64,000 bases of DNA, taken from the NCBI GenBank assembly GCA_030141605.1, contig JAQGDQ010000003.1, positions 1,941,501-2,005,500 of the forward strand. Reading direction: 5' to 3'. A program made the position numbers and the translations under genes. This document shows positions 1 through 11,019 of the stretch, piece by piece. The notes below the pieces were generated by a model. That model saw only the letters and a program-made list of their open reading frames with translations. It did no database searches and was not told the DNA's origin. The number at the start of each line of letters is the position of its first letter. The stretch's first letter is position 1. Source of the DNA: Tubiluchus corallicola (Eukaryota; Priapulida; Priapulimorpha; Priapulimorphida; Tubiluchidae).

Positions 1-248
1 TGGTAGCAAACAATGAATATGAACATTGAACAATGAAATGAATTTATCATAATTGCTAAGATCGGTAAGCGATACCAGTGATCTCATGAATAAACACATT
101 ATTTACAAATTGATAATGCTAAACTAACAGCACCTAAACGCTCTCATTTTGCCTCTCTTTCATTGAATTTTTACTTTTAAATATAAAAATTTGAAACCTA
201 ATTAACTTTTCTTCAGTTTACAATTATAACAGACCCCTCAATGGTTAC

Positions 249-447
249 CTGTTTTCGTTTTGGGCGGGCTTTTGGAGCAGTAGCAGGTGATCTGGGCACT
301 GGTGCTGGAGTTATCTCACTAATTGTCACTTCGGGCTCTTTCTCCGCCGTAACGACTTTACTTGTTTTCTCTTCCATAGCAATCTCACTTGGTTTGTCAT
401 GAACTTCTGCCACCACAGTCATTAACTCTGCTTGGTCTTGTTGTTGA
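249..447 (-). CDS. REC8: REC8 exon 9, last exon in window
   Basis: TTTCTTAG acceptor and GTAACC donor in phase 0. Encodes an acidic stretch (VHDKPSEIAMEEK) then a Pro/Ala-rich and basic end (PKARPKRKQ). REC8 proteins have a similar basic run before their central conserved segment, which should follow on the next exon outside the window. Confidence 0.82.
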
Positions 448-3400
448 CTAAGAAAGTAAGTGCATTAATAAAAACAAGTTGTGAAATAAGGGTGTGGGCA
501 AAAATCTGTTTTGCTTTCCCCATTCTACGTGTACATTATGCTTGTGAAAGATATTCAGTAATCACATGAAGTAGGATATTAGTTAACCACCGTAACACTT
601 ACACCATCCTGACCGCATCACCAGCAGGTCCAGGAAGTAATTCTTCAAATATTCCTCCTAATGGCCCTTGCGCCATCATTTCATGAAGTTCTTCCAGGTT
701 AAGAGGAGGCAAGTCCTGCTCATGAACAACCTACAATTTAAAAAAAAAGAACAGTATTTGAGTCTCCACATGGAAAGCACGAACAAATCCAAAATTCAGC
801 TGATTAGTACAATCACTGCCAAATGCTATTATTGTCGTAAATAATGTTGTTAAAAAAATTCGCAAGCTATACAAAGCTTACAGTAGTTTAAGTATAATAT
901 ATTAATATAACACACCTAGATCCATATTTTAGGCTATGCTTACCATACTTGGCACACCCAAAGGCACCGTATCATCTACAATTTGTAACTGGCTTGGAGG
1001 TACTGTATGCGGTAGTGGTTCTATGACAAAGAAAACGTTAAATAGAAAGATTTCAAGTCATCATCAAAAATACGAGAGAACCAGATTACAGAACTTGATG
1101 TAATACTTTCGACAGTGTAAATGAAATTTTGCATTTATTTCGGAACCATGTTACAAATCGCTGTTCTAGGCTTTTGTTCGCGCCTTTATGCATTTTGTTC
1201 ACATTAATTCTGATAAATTAACAGTTTAGTCAAATCCATTTAAATTTTTACACAGATGATGTAAAAAAACAACATTGTTGAGAAAAACGACCCACAATAC
1301 ATGCTAGAACAGAAGCTATGCAATTAATTTGCTCTGTCTTGAATGTTAGTTTTGTACACCTAACCAAAAAGCTAATCAAAATTTGACATTATCAGAATCT
1401 AAATTATCACATTTCAAAATGAAGCATATTTTATAGCATAGCTGATAAAAGAAAATGCTTTGTTACAATGGTTTTTTAAAAAAATTACCTTCAACAATAG
1501 GAAGAATGTCAGATGATCTACTCTCATGTTTCTTCCTCTTTCTACTCCTCTCTTCCTGAGTGCTCTCAGCCTCCGTACCAGGTTGGGACTCTGGTTGCTT
1601 TACCGAAATGAATTCCTACACAGACATTAACCATGTACTAAGAAATGTGTAAAACTAATAAACATAATCAGGTTTGCATAATGGTTCATAAATATAAATA
1701 GACCATGCAAATTTCACAACTAATGCTGGAATAATAATAACACAGTGTTTTTTTAAAACCTGCTCAACACATTTCAAATGAGAGACGGGAGAAATTTATT
1801 ATGGTGATTGATCAGTCACCTTAATGCCAATCAGATTAGATTACAAGAACAGTGGATAAAAAACCACAAGCTCTTCCAGTTTTCACTCTTAAGTAGCTGG
1901 TTTTTTCAGCTCAAAAGATATAACTTAAATAGTTGAAAATTACATAAACGTGTTCAATACAATTAGCGAAAAGAGGGACAAAAATATTTAAAATTGTAAT
2001 TTTCCTACTCATCTTTAAAAGAAAATGCAATGTACATGAAAGCAAGCCCAATACCTCCGCAGTTAAATAAGGATCTATCAGGAATTCATGACAGCCAAAA
2101 CTTCCAAATTCAGGACCAACAAACATGCCAAGATTTTCTAATGGATCCTCTAGCATCCAGTTCTTCTGCATTCTACAAAATATGCATGAGTAGACCAACA
2201 TTCTGGTCCAGTATTTACAAGAAGCACTCGTGTTAACTAAATACGCTTCATTATATTTACCCTAACCTTAAACATTTTCTCTTATAATGAAAGCCCTGTC
2301 AAATAAATAGAAGACAGTTTGACAAAAGCCTAGTAAATGATATGGGAGAATGTGTACACTGTACAGAATCATAAAAGTCACGCTAATAATAGTACAAAAA
2401 GTCTTCACTTAATGACTCCCAATTTAGCGACATTTCGTTCTAGTGATGCTGAACATTTGACACCTTTTTCCATTTAACGTCAATTTTTTTACTTTGCTGA
2501 AAGCCAAATTTTATTTTTTCAACAACATTTTTTTCTTAATCTTAATGTATAAAAACAGTACATATGGCATCATTCTGTTCTAAACAAGCACTAGTAAAGT
2601 AAACACTGCAATTATTATACAAGCACATACGTTTTTGCTTCCTGACTGAGCACTAAATGGTAGCCGTTTGTGTCAAGGGAGACCTGGGAGTAAACTTTAC
2701 GCGAAAGAATTTAACCTGCAACCAGACTAAGATAAAATTCCCAAGGTCGCTCCTGGACTTGGCTTTGACTCTGCTGCAGTGTTTATTGTTTAACTGCTGC
2801 CTAGACTTAAATGTCAATGAAGGAAAAACCACTAGCTAGGTAAGTAAGATATATAGGTGGTTTCAAGCAAGCAGAAGAAATTAATCAGTGGAAACATTTG
2901 AGTAAAACTCATAAAACATTTATTTTATACGATCTAAGCAGCACTGATTTTTGCCTCAGAAACATATCCCAATTCTTTTACATTACTTTCTACGGAAGAC
3001 TGAGCTTTGTTTAACGAATTTACGCTTAACGTCACATGTGCTGGAACGCATTAGCATCGTTAAGTGAGGATTTACTGTAAGTGTTAGATATAAGACCACA
3101 CAGCCATTTAACACTGAAATATGTTAAAAACTATGTTTTAGAAACTCCAGTGTCACAGGACTCACGGGCTTCTACTTTAATTAAAGCTGAAGTGATTGTA
3201 ATATAATTAACTGAAATTAAACTGATTTCTTAAATCAAATAATTCAGCCACTTAAGTGCATAAGTGCATTTAAACTGGCACTGAAGTTTCAAAAGGAGCC
3301 ACATTAAAATGTGTTTAAGATCTATAAACCTAACTAGCAGGTTTTTCTTTTGAAACAATATAGGGCAAAAGTAGTTTCTGTTCACAAAAAATGATGTTTT

Positions 3401-6400
3401 TCAGAGCTTTCGTTTTATCATTTCATTCTGTGTAAATATAGAGCATACTAAAGTGTCTAAGTAAAGCATTCACAGTCATTTAACTCTGTGGTGACTGTGT
3501 GAACGCACGACTAAAAACACTCTACTCACCTATGTTGAGGTAGGTCGATATCAACAAGAGCTATAGCTGCTCGTCGATACAGCAAAGCTCTGCTCATCAA
3601 ATCAGTGGCATCAGCTAGAAAAATTAGAGCATTAAAGGTGCATAATACGATGATTTCTAATTAGCAAATATTGTTAAACAGGTAAAAATTGCTTAGAATA
3701 GCTATTCAAGCAGAATACTTATTGTACTCAATGAGTAAATTTTTAGATTATTTGAACCATAATATTTATGTTAAATAGCCACACAATTTCTAATTATAGC
3801 ATAACAAAAATGAGCAAATTTGATGCTCTGCTTCTGATGTCATAAAAAAGATGGATAATTCATCAAATTAAATTAAATTTTAAAGTGGGATTTATAAAAT
3901 ACTTCTATCAAATTCCGCAAACTTCAAATTACGGAAATGGAAACTCGAGCAAACATTTAGTACTAAATATATGGTTGTGAAATAGATAGTAAACTTACAC
4001 GATAACCTACTGAGATGCTATGTAAAATTATAGCTATAAATTTACCGTACAAAAATTCACAATGTTTAAAGTTGATCTTAACAACACCATACATGAGTTG
4101 CGATGACAGATAAAGAGATAATCGCTCTTTACGAGGTTTGCCTTCCTCACGACGAACCATGATATGATCTATAATCTCTTCGCTGCACAAAAAAACAAAA
4201 AACAAAATGTAAAACTTGAAATACAGTGTACAGTAAAACAGCCATAAAAGCTACCCTAAATATTATGTACAAAAGTAACGTAACAGGATGGTAATATAAT
4301 TATATATTCTCCGAATTGATCCATTAAGCTTTAAAAGCATAGAAAAAAGTTTTGCAGAATTTGTTCTTATATGCACATACAAAGCACAAACCGTACTAAA
4401 ATATTAACAAGTTCTCTATCAAGCTATATAATAAAATAATGTAAATTATTTTGGAAAGGCCAAGTGCACAGCAACTAGCCAAGATGTTAAGGTTTCAAAA
4501 ACAAACTCTGATTTGTCCAGAATTTTATTCATTTTTTTATTTTATTATTTAATAGGCACAAAATTCCATACATTTATACATTAGTAAAAAAGAAACAGTA
4601 AAATTATGTAGCCACGTTCAGCACGACAGTTGTGACTTAACTTAATGATTAACAAAAACATCCTAATATGTAATTTACAATAAAACAACACAAAAATATG
4701 ACATTTTTTTAATTAAATCAGATAGCTTTCAAACATGCTGTGTCCATCCTTAGTGAAATAAAAATGAAAAAATGGATCTTAGAACTTTAAACAAAATGCC
4801 AAAAAACGATAACAATAATCTAAAATGGAAGATTAAAACAAAGACCGTGGATTTCCAACTTTAATGTGCAAACTTAGTTTGACTTATCCGTTAGACATGG
4901 ATGCCAAAATTTTCAAGTTGTTATTACAAGCAGTGGTAAGCAAGTTAATGAGGTTTTTTTTACAATAGAAACTGCCAACAGTAATTTGTCTCCCAGTTAA
5001 AGCAGAGATGCCATAATTGTTCTCCAATTCTTGAGAGTACATGATGCTTGGTATTGCCATGGTAAGTAACACTGAAGTTACTACATGAATATTTATAAAA
5101 ACTATACAAGACTTGAAAAGGCACTCTATCCATAAAAGGAAAGAAATCACCGAGTTGGACAGAAGCATTGAAAATTGCTCTACATTTAACTTGGCAAAAT
5201 GAATGTCAACAATAATAACCATTTCTTGAACTGTAGGTTTAACAGTTATGTGAGAATTAAGAACTTATTTACACACTTATTTAAGAACTTATATACATGC
5301 TTATCAAAAAAGTTATCTGTATAACCATTTCCAGAACATAATATATTTCTAAGTTCTAAAAGTTAATTACGTAAATATCACATAATTTGCACAAATCTGA
5401 TGAGTCCTATTTAGTAATGTAAAAACTAAGCTGTATTTCTAGGTCATGGGAATAAAACTGTTCGAATATACACTCTTTAAGGTTTGCGATATAGAGATGT
5501 TACAAAGAAATCACACTTTCTCAATACAGACATCTAGGAAATTGATCTTATTTTCTGTTTCCAGCTGGCCAGTAAATTACACATTAGGGTGTTGTTCAGA
5601 TATTCACAAAAACTTTCCAAATCATGTTGTTTTCTAAAAAGCAAAAACGTATCAACAACATAATTTTTCTTGTGAAGAAGTGGTTTAAAATGCATAGAGC
5701 AATTTCTTAAGAGAGTTATTCACGATGTGAGAGAAACACATTAGCCAAAGCAGATTTTAAAGGTGATCTCATTGCAACCCATTTATCTGTTTAAATAATT
5801 TTCGTTAAAATAGGCAAACTGTGTCTACTAAGCCCTGCAACTTTGGTACATGATTCAAGAACTTTATCGAGATACATGCCAATCGTTTCACCTAGTGAAA
5901 TATTGATAAATAGTGACTCATGTCTACACTGCCAATAATAAGTGTAGACTTAAAGATCTGAAATTTCTTTTGCAAATGAAGAGGAATGGTTAACCACAAA
6001 TTCATTAGAAGTAATAAGCCTTAATATATCAATTAAAAATGTTGCCATTCCATAATCAGGCGTTCTATTTGTTGACTTTATAAATCTTGTGATCCATTTC
6101 GGATATAGGATAGTAGGATAGTGTAGAATACCAGGTCTTGATCCACAACGATTCAGCTTCTTATACACATCTCATATTTTGCCACACAGTTTCAAATTGT
6201 TCATAAAATAAGCGATTTTCTTTCAATAAAATTAAACTCTTTACACTTGCAAAAGTTCATCAGTAGAAATTCAAACCTGTCTTATAAAATGTCGTCCATT
6301 TTCCGTACATAATCAACCTTGTCCAAGACCACAACCAAATTACTTTGTCACTTATAAAAAAAACCAAGTGTTTATTGTCTACTACAGATTATAAAGCTGT

Positions 6401-7645
6401 AAAGGTTTCAATGTCAAAATGTCCTAAAACCCACATCATAATTTTATTGTGTACTTATGAAAGACTCTTACCATGCTTTTGCAACATTGACCTTCTCGAT
6501 TTCCCTTCTATTCAACTTATTGAAATGGATAGCAGCCATCCTACAAAACATTACAAGATTGCAGAAAATGCATTAAACAACTAAAGCTTTTGTTTTCCTA
6601 TATCCATATACATGCACACCTATTTATTAATTGCTACATTAGAAGCTGCTGTTGTTGCTGTTGATGTGCACTCTTACCTAACGTTGCTCATGTTCATTTC
6701 TATTTATGTCAGCATTATTATTTAAAATATGCCTATTCAATTTTTATTGCCTATATACTGGGATACAATGGAACAAACACACAATTAACTAAATTATGAT
6801 ACCAAACTTGAAGGACAGTAAAGATGAAAAAGCTGGGACATAACACAAGGCAGATGCCTTACGCCACTCGGCTTTTGTATCTCTTAGTGGTCTAGGCTGC
6901 AAATGCAAAGTTCATCTTTGCAGCTGGCAACCGAATTCTACATCTTCAATGTTAGATCACACACACACAAATGACCGTAACTAATTAAATAATTTTATTC
7001 TGATTAATTTTGAGCCTAAAATTTCTTACTTATCTTCAAGATTATTATTAATAACGGAATAAACCCACAATTACTGATAACAATGGAAGAATACTATTGC
7101 TAAGAACCTGTTTCACCTGTTGCTAAGAATTGAAGGTAGACATTAAATTTTGCTGGCTGTAAATATCATTTCTTGCACATGTTGGTATAATACAAACCGA
7201 AATATAGGACCCAGCCCACCACAAAGGTGGAGTGATTAGGGTGGCCACATAACCTAGCTTACTAAAAAGAATAATCTTCTAAGATGAGACATGCCAGAGC
7301 TATCGGATTTGTACATACAGTCCTCAACAAAAGAAATAAGTGAAGGTACAATGACATAAAACCACGCAAAAGCAGTCTTTCCAGTAACCAGTCATCCAAT
7401 TACCGATCACTACTTGCCTAACTTTGCTTTTGCAACCACACATGCTACAGCCACTCAGTTTTTCCCTCGCATTCAGTTCTAAATATACATTAAAGTAAAA
7501 CTGATATTTTAATCAATTCATTCTGGCTCAAACTTAGCTTCTTCAGGTGCAGAAGAGTTCATATTAGGATACTTTATTAATATTGCTCATACCAGATAAT
7601 TCCGAATTTTCCTTCTTTCTTCAATAAGTTTTGTGAATAAAACAT
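249..7645 (-). CDS. REC8: REC8-type meiotic cohesin kleisin, N-terminal 331 residues (3' end outside window)
   Basis: Kleisin subunit of meiotic cohesin, which bridges the SMC1/SMC3 heads and holds sister chromatids together in the nucleus until separase cleaves it. Nine coding exons chain without a phase error: 7645-7593, 6540-6472, 4182-4046, 3614-3530, 2172-2055, 1615-1489, 1020-944, 730-603 and 447-249. The start MFYSQNLLKKEGKFGIIW matches the family start (MFYY...W). Residues 41-87 (CEEIIDHIMV..., RLSLYLSSQLMYGVV, CEFLYA) form the Rad21/Rec8 N-terminal domain. The charged insert before LSLYLSSQL favours REC8 over RAD21, which has SGHLLLGVVRIY there. Residues 115-154 hold LEDPLENLGMF, like the REC8 TLEDPDPFFG region. 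Residues 155-331 are acidic or Pro-rich linker ending in basic PKARPKRKQ. The last exon ends in phase 0 at a GTAACC donor, so the C-terminal winged helix must lie left of position 1. Homology is by recall, with no search run. Confidence 0.9.
603..730 (-). CDS. REC8: REC8 exon 8, linker
   Basis: AATTGTAG acceptor and strong GTAAGT donor. Encodes an acidic, Leu-rich segment with LPPLNLEELHEMMAQGPLGG. Ends with two bases of a Val codon completed by exon 9. Confidence 0.82.
944..1020 (-). CDS. REC8: REC8 exon 7, linker
   Basis: GTCATAG acceptor and GTAAGC donor. Encodes PPSQLQIVDDTVPLGVPSM. Supported mainly by phase continuity. Confidence 0.8.
1489..1615 (-). CDS. REC8: REC8 exon 6, linker
   Basis: TGTGTAG acceptor and GTAATT donor. 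Encodes a charged linker with ERSRKRKKHESR, a possible nuclear localisation signal. Divergent, as REC8 linkers are. Confidence 0.82.
2055..2172 (-). CDS. REC8: REC8 exon 5
   Basis: TTTTGTAG acceptor; the donor (GAG then GTATTG) is weaker than its neighbours. Encodes 39 residues including MLEDPLENLGMFVGPEFGSF. Phase agrees on both sides. Confidence 0.82.
2395..3077. mobile_element. Non-autonomous pogo/Tigger-like element in REC8 intron 4
   Basis: Left end TACAAAAAGTCTTCACTTAA and the reverse complement of the right end, TACAGTAAATCCTCACTTAA, are imperfect terminal inverted repeats next to TA dinucleotides, the target duplication of the Tc1/mariner-pogo superfamily. The consensus CAGTAAATCCTCACTTAACG resembles Tigger-type termini. 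About 683 bp, with no transposase frame. The ORF at 2657-2839 inside it is not recognisable. Confidence 0.65.
3530..3614 (-). CDS. REC8: REC8 exon 4
   Basis: CTAG acceptor and strong GTGAGT donor. Encodes DATDLMSRALLYRRAAIALV and DIDLPQH, corresponding to the helix after the beta hairpin of the N-terminal kleisin domain. Confidence 0.88.
4046..4182 (-). CDS. REC8: REC8 exon 3, core of Rad21/Rec8 N-terminal domain
   Basis: TTGTGCAG acceptor and GTAAAT donor. Encodes EEIIDHIMVRREEG... and RLSLYLSSQLMYGVVKI, the most diagnostic stretch of the gene: it pairs residue for residue with REC8 EEIL-YVLVR and LSLYLS-QL-GV. Confidence 0.92.
4884..6200 (-). mobile_element. Decayed Penelope-like retroelement (RT plus GIY-YIG) in REC8 intron 2
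   Basis: Frame-shifted and stop-broken remains read in family order on the minus strand. GSRPGIL lies near 6130, then TPDYGMATFLIDILRLITSN and NEFVVNHSSSFAKEI (5955-6065), then ESLFINISLGETIGMYL (5870-5925), then VAMRSPLKSALANVFLSH (about 5730-5785), then a degenerate catalytic segment NYVVDTFLLF near 5660. These match RT blocks of Penelope-like elements. Towards 5070-4960 come YHGNTKHHVLSRIGEQ and ISALTGRQI, typical of the element's GIY-YIG endonuclease. The second Asp of the RT Y-x-D-D box is Val, so it is inactive besides being broken. It lies in the same orientation as REC8. The outer ends are not resolved. Confidence 0.82.
6472..6540 (-). CDS. REC8: REC8 exon 2
   Basis: Flanked by a TTTTGTAG acceptor and a GTAAGAG donor. 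Encodes MAAIHFNKLNRREIEKVNV after Trp18, equivalent to the family's WLAAT...KRE...VNV block. Ends with two bases of Cys41. Confidence 0.9.
7593..7645 (-). CDS. REC8: REC8 exon 1 (start codon exon)
   Basis: Encodes residues 1-17 and two bases of Trp18. ATG is at 7645-7643 and a GTATGAG donor follows 7593. The reading MFYSQNLLKKEGKFGIIW is the canonical kleisin start. The remaining G of the Trp codon opens exon 2. Confidence 0.88.
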
Positions 7646-7935
7646 CTTCTAAGCAGAATGACAGTACCTAAAATTGACACCGATTGCCACTCATCAGATA
7701 ATCTGAAAACATACCAAATTATATTAATACTGTATCATATCACAACATTTTGCAATGAGTTTTCGAAACTTTCTACAGGTACAGTGACACTCCTTTATTT
7801 ATAAATACGAACACATTTTGTAAGAACAGTAGTTTCTATGGCTACAAAAAGCACTGGTAACAACATGTGTACCATTGCTTATATACATACACATACATGT
7901 ATATATATATATAATATTATATGTTATTTTATATA

Positions 7936-8810
7936 CAGTAGGCGCCATTTACTAGACTCACAGTTAATATAATCAGTGGCCTAATTGACTCAAAAACATC
8001 TGGAACAGGCCGCTCCTATTCAAATGTATATAAAAGCTGTCGATAATTGACTCCAATAACTCCGCATAATTGACTCAATATTTTTCCTTCACGTACTTGT
8101 AAGACACTTGTGTGTGCCTTTACTGCTTAGAGCTTTTACTGCTTTTACGTCATTTTAAGGTCGATTTTGTGCACTACATGTCATGCGGAAACAGTCATGC
8201 TGAGTACAGCTTTGTTTGTAAGCAGGTCCAATGTGTTTATCATACACGTTAATATGTTGGCGTAGCGGTTTTGCTCTGAATCTGTCACTCATTTGTCCCC
8301 TGCCGTTAACCATGTTGTTTCTGGAAGCTAAACATTTAATCACTTGCCCAGTGGTTTGTTTTTGAAGTTCCCGCTGCTTTTTACGGGGCAACAATGTCAT
8401 CAAAAACGGCAGCTCAAGGTGACTAGGTGTTTTGCATGAATATGTGCACTGCACAGAAACAGATTTATCATTATGAGAAACTCATAAACCCACTTCTTCA
8501 TGAAGAAATGAAGCACCTGACCTTGCACAAACTTTTATAGTTTTTAGTGATAATGATCAGATTTGTGCAATTTTCAATTTGCTTTTTATTAATTCACTTA
8601 TACAAATTGGTATTCTTAAATAATTACACATAGGAATTTTGACATTAATTCGTTTCTAAATTCATTTAACGCCTTTGCAATACATACTAAGGTGATGAGT
8701 CATGATCTAAATACTAGTAATCAGCTACGCACATCGGCTAATTGAATCAGTCGATTAATTGGGTCAGAATGTTTCCATCCCAAAGTGAGTCTATTAAGCG
8801 GCACCTACTA
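7936..8810. mobile_element. Pogo/Tigger-like non-autonomous DNA element upstream of REC8
   Basis: The left end begins TA then CAGTAGGCGCC and soon ACTAGACTCAC. The right end, read in reverse, begins TA then TAGTAGGTGCC and AATAGACTCAC, giving imperfect inverted repeats of about 26 bp with a TA target site. The interior is full of (C)TAATTGACTCA-like words, as in pogo-family ends. About 875 bp. The interior minus-strand frame 8155-8454 is not a convincing transposase. It ends about 290 bp upstream of the REC8 start codon and so may overlap its promoter region. Confidence 0.7.
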
Positions 8811-10019
8811 TAAAAAAGCTCGATAACACGTAAAAATGCTTAATTTTCAATTTCAATACACATGTGTGCATGTGTACACGTATGCATGTGTATAAAGAAC
8901 AATAAACAGCAATATCAGGATAAGAAAATTCAGTAGTACCCAAAAACTGCCTTATAGTACAATGTTTTAGGAGCCACTGCCATTAATAGAAGATGATAGA
9001 AGACAAGTCAAAAGAGCAAGCCTAGCAGAAATTCTAGCGGGTCTTGGCACACCATCCAGACCACACCTGTTGGATGCACCCTAAAGGATTTTGTGCAGTG
9101 GTATTTCCCCTTGAGATTACAATGAATAAGAAGGTAGAGATTTACTATTAACTGGTGCATTTCAGTCATGATCTATAATTGTAACCAATAAATGGACAAC
9201 AAAATCCCCATCTAGAAGTTGAATCCTGAGGTATAATACTTACCAAGTCTGAGCAGTAATCAGGAGTCATAAGATTTATTTCCTAACCTTATGCAGCTTT
9301 TTGTCATTCATGTACTATGCCTTTGTGAAGATTTCCTAACCTTATGGAGCTTTTTGTCATTCATGTACTATGCCTTTGTGAAGATTTCCTTTAAGATCAA
9401 TTAAAGTTCCTAAACTAAGCAAAATCAATGATTAGCAACAAAATGTGTCACTGGGATTTATACATTTTTTGCTATGTTTGTAACTACATATTGATATTAT
9501 TCTGGGTTTCAGGAAAGCTGAGAGGAAGGACGCAGTTCCATGGCAACCTGTGGTCGGTGGCAAGGGCAATGGCAAAATCAGTGCACTCCTGATTATTTGA
9601 AGACAAGAAAGAAGCCGAGTAAGTACAAGTCTTTTTAATTTATCTTTTATACAAAAAACTAATGTTTTAATTTTCTTGATCTTGTCTAACAATTTTTGTA
9701 CATCTTACAACACTGAACCAGTCAAGCAGTCTTTCAACTACATTCCACCTGGAAATGTGCTGTGTGATATCATGACACTAAAGACTAAATATTATCAATA
9801 AACTCTAATGAAAAATGAAGCAGATAAAGCAAAACAAAAAAGTTTTTGAGTTAACATAAACTACAGTTCTTTAACAGATTTAGTGAATAATGGTACATAA
9901 AATAGATTTTGCCAATAATGCGTGAATTTGTCAACTTATTAACATAAACAACAACATTACATTAGATTATGTATATTTTAGAGAGACCAAGAAAGCCGCA
10001 GCTTATAGCCAACTGCTGG
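8811..10019. other. Intergenic stretch, no firm gene
   Basis: Holds the 9281-9390 tandem duplication and a segment at 9512-9617 bounded by good-looking splice signals on both strands but without a convincing frame. A plus-strand open stretch at about 9000-9090 (RRQVKRASLAEILAGLGTP) ends in a stop and is not recognised. Otherwise nothing seen. Confidence 0.5.
9281..9390. repeat. 53-bp tandem duplication (2 copies)
   Basis: Two almost identical 53-bp units, each starting TCCTAACCTTATG and ending CTTTGTGAAGATT, differing at one base (C or G after TTATG). The near identity points to a recent duplication. Confidence 0.95.
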
Positions 10020-10425
10020 CCAATTCAGTAATAATCAACACAGATCATACTACAACGCTCCACAGTAACAAATCTTCTTGAATGCCTTAATGAGTGGTTT
10101 CAGTTCTTTGATGACCCTTCTCCCCCATCAATATTCTATATATTGATTTAAGAAAGCATTTGATTCCGTTCCTCTTCGCCGTCTCATGTTGGAAATAGAA
10201 TTTGCAGGTATACAAGGGAAGCTACTCAAGTGATTTACGTGGACACAATTCTCAATTATTTGTACAATACTCTCGCACTAATATCAGAGCTCATTTCTTC
10301 TCGTGTTGTGGGCCCCTGGAACTCACTTAATAGTGAAACAGCTGAAGCACCAAATCTGCCGCAATTTCGCAAATTGTTGAGAGACCGTCAATACCCGTGT
10401 TATGGTTAGGTCTCTTAGACTTCGC
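10020..10425 (+). mobile_element. Internally deleted non-LTR retrotransposon (LINE) remnant
   Basis: At 10057-10260 the frame reads TVTNLLECLNEWFQFFDDPS then a broken F-Y-I-D-(L)-R-K-H-L-I-P stretch, matching the palm region of LINE reverse transcriptases (LLE..NDW...YLDF.KAFDSVPH). At 10264-10409 it jumps to RTNIRAHFFSSRVVGPWNSL and ends with a stop at 10407, the usual LINE ORF2 C-terminus (FF..RVV..WNSLP). The central RT including Y/F-A-D-D is missing. Confidence 0.78.
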
Positions 10426-10628
10426 AAGCAAGCTAGTAGTATCTGCAAATAGTATTAAGTCTAATGCACGTGAAATGTTATGTAAATCATTAACATAACA
10501 CGTGAAATGTTAGAATCATTAACATATGTTAACATAAAATAATACAGCATGGTTTTACTTTTCCAAGCAATAGCTCACAACATTACGCTACGCAAAACTA
10601 GCACGTTACAATTTATAAATTTACTTAC

Positions 10629-10985
10629 GACTTTTTTCGTTCCGACGTCGCCCCAAGCCCCACGTGATGCGCAACATGATGCGCAGTTTCAACAACAGCC
10701 AATCATATTTCACTTGCTCTTGCTCTTGTTTCAACTTCAAGTCGTTTTGTTGCATGCCTGCAACGAACATCACAGTACAATGTGAGTAACAAGTTAACAA
10801 CGGGGGGGGGGAGATACAAAAGCAGTGAATATAATACAGAGCAATTTATTGCATAAAATATTACTTACGCGACTGAGAATTCATCATGCTTTCCAATACT
10901 AATTTTAGTGTAGAAAGCTTGTGAATCTCAAGCTGCCTAAAACCTTGAGAGGCATGTATGGCTGGAGCAGATCGAAGTGAATGAC
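10629..10985 (-). CDS. Two consecutive exons of an unidentified coiled-coil-like protein
   Basis: Exon a runs 10985-10869 and exon b 10757-10629. Acceptors are TTTCCAG and CGTTGCAG; both donors are perfect GTAAGT. Exon a ends with one base and exon b supplies the other two of an Arg codon, so phase agrees. Exon a reads HSLRSAPAIHASQGFRQLEI then HKLSTLKLVLESMMNSQS. Exon b reads MQQNDLKLKQEQEQVKYDWL then LLKLRIMLRITWG and a basic GRRRNEK end. The Leu/Gln/Glu/Lys-rich stretch over the junction looks like a helix or short coiled coil. An alternative acceptor near 11013 would add GLKFGEFPG. I found neither the first nor the last exon and do not recognise the family. Confidence 0.5.
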
Positions 10986-11019
10986 CTGGAAATTCACCAA
11001 ACTTCAGTCCTGCTGAACA

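Noticed and set aside
8155-8454. Possible transposase remnant inside the pogo-like element
   Set aside because: The basic stretch PRKKQRELQKQTTG is only vaguely like a pogo-type DNA-binding domain and no catalytic Asp pattern follows.
9512-9617. Plus-strand exon bounded by TTTCAG and GTAAGTAC, or a minus-strand exon after AATAATCAG
   Set aside because: All three plus frames contain stops. The minus reading does not continue the exon pair at 10629-10985 beyond three residues. It may belong to a non-coding RNA, but the evidence is too weak.
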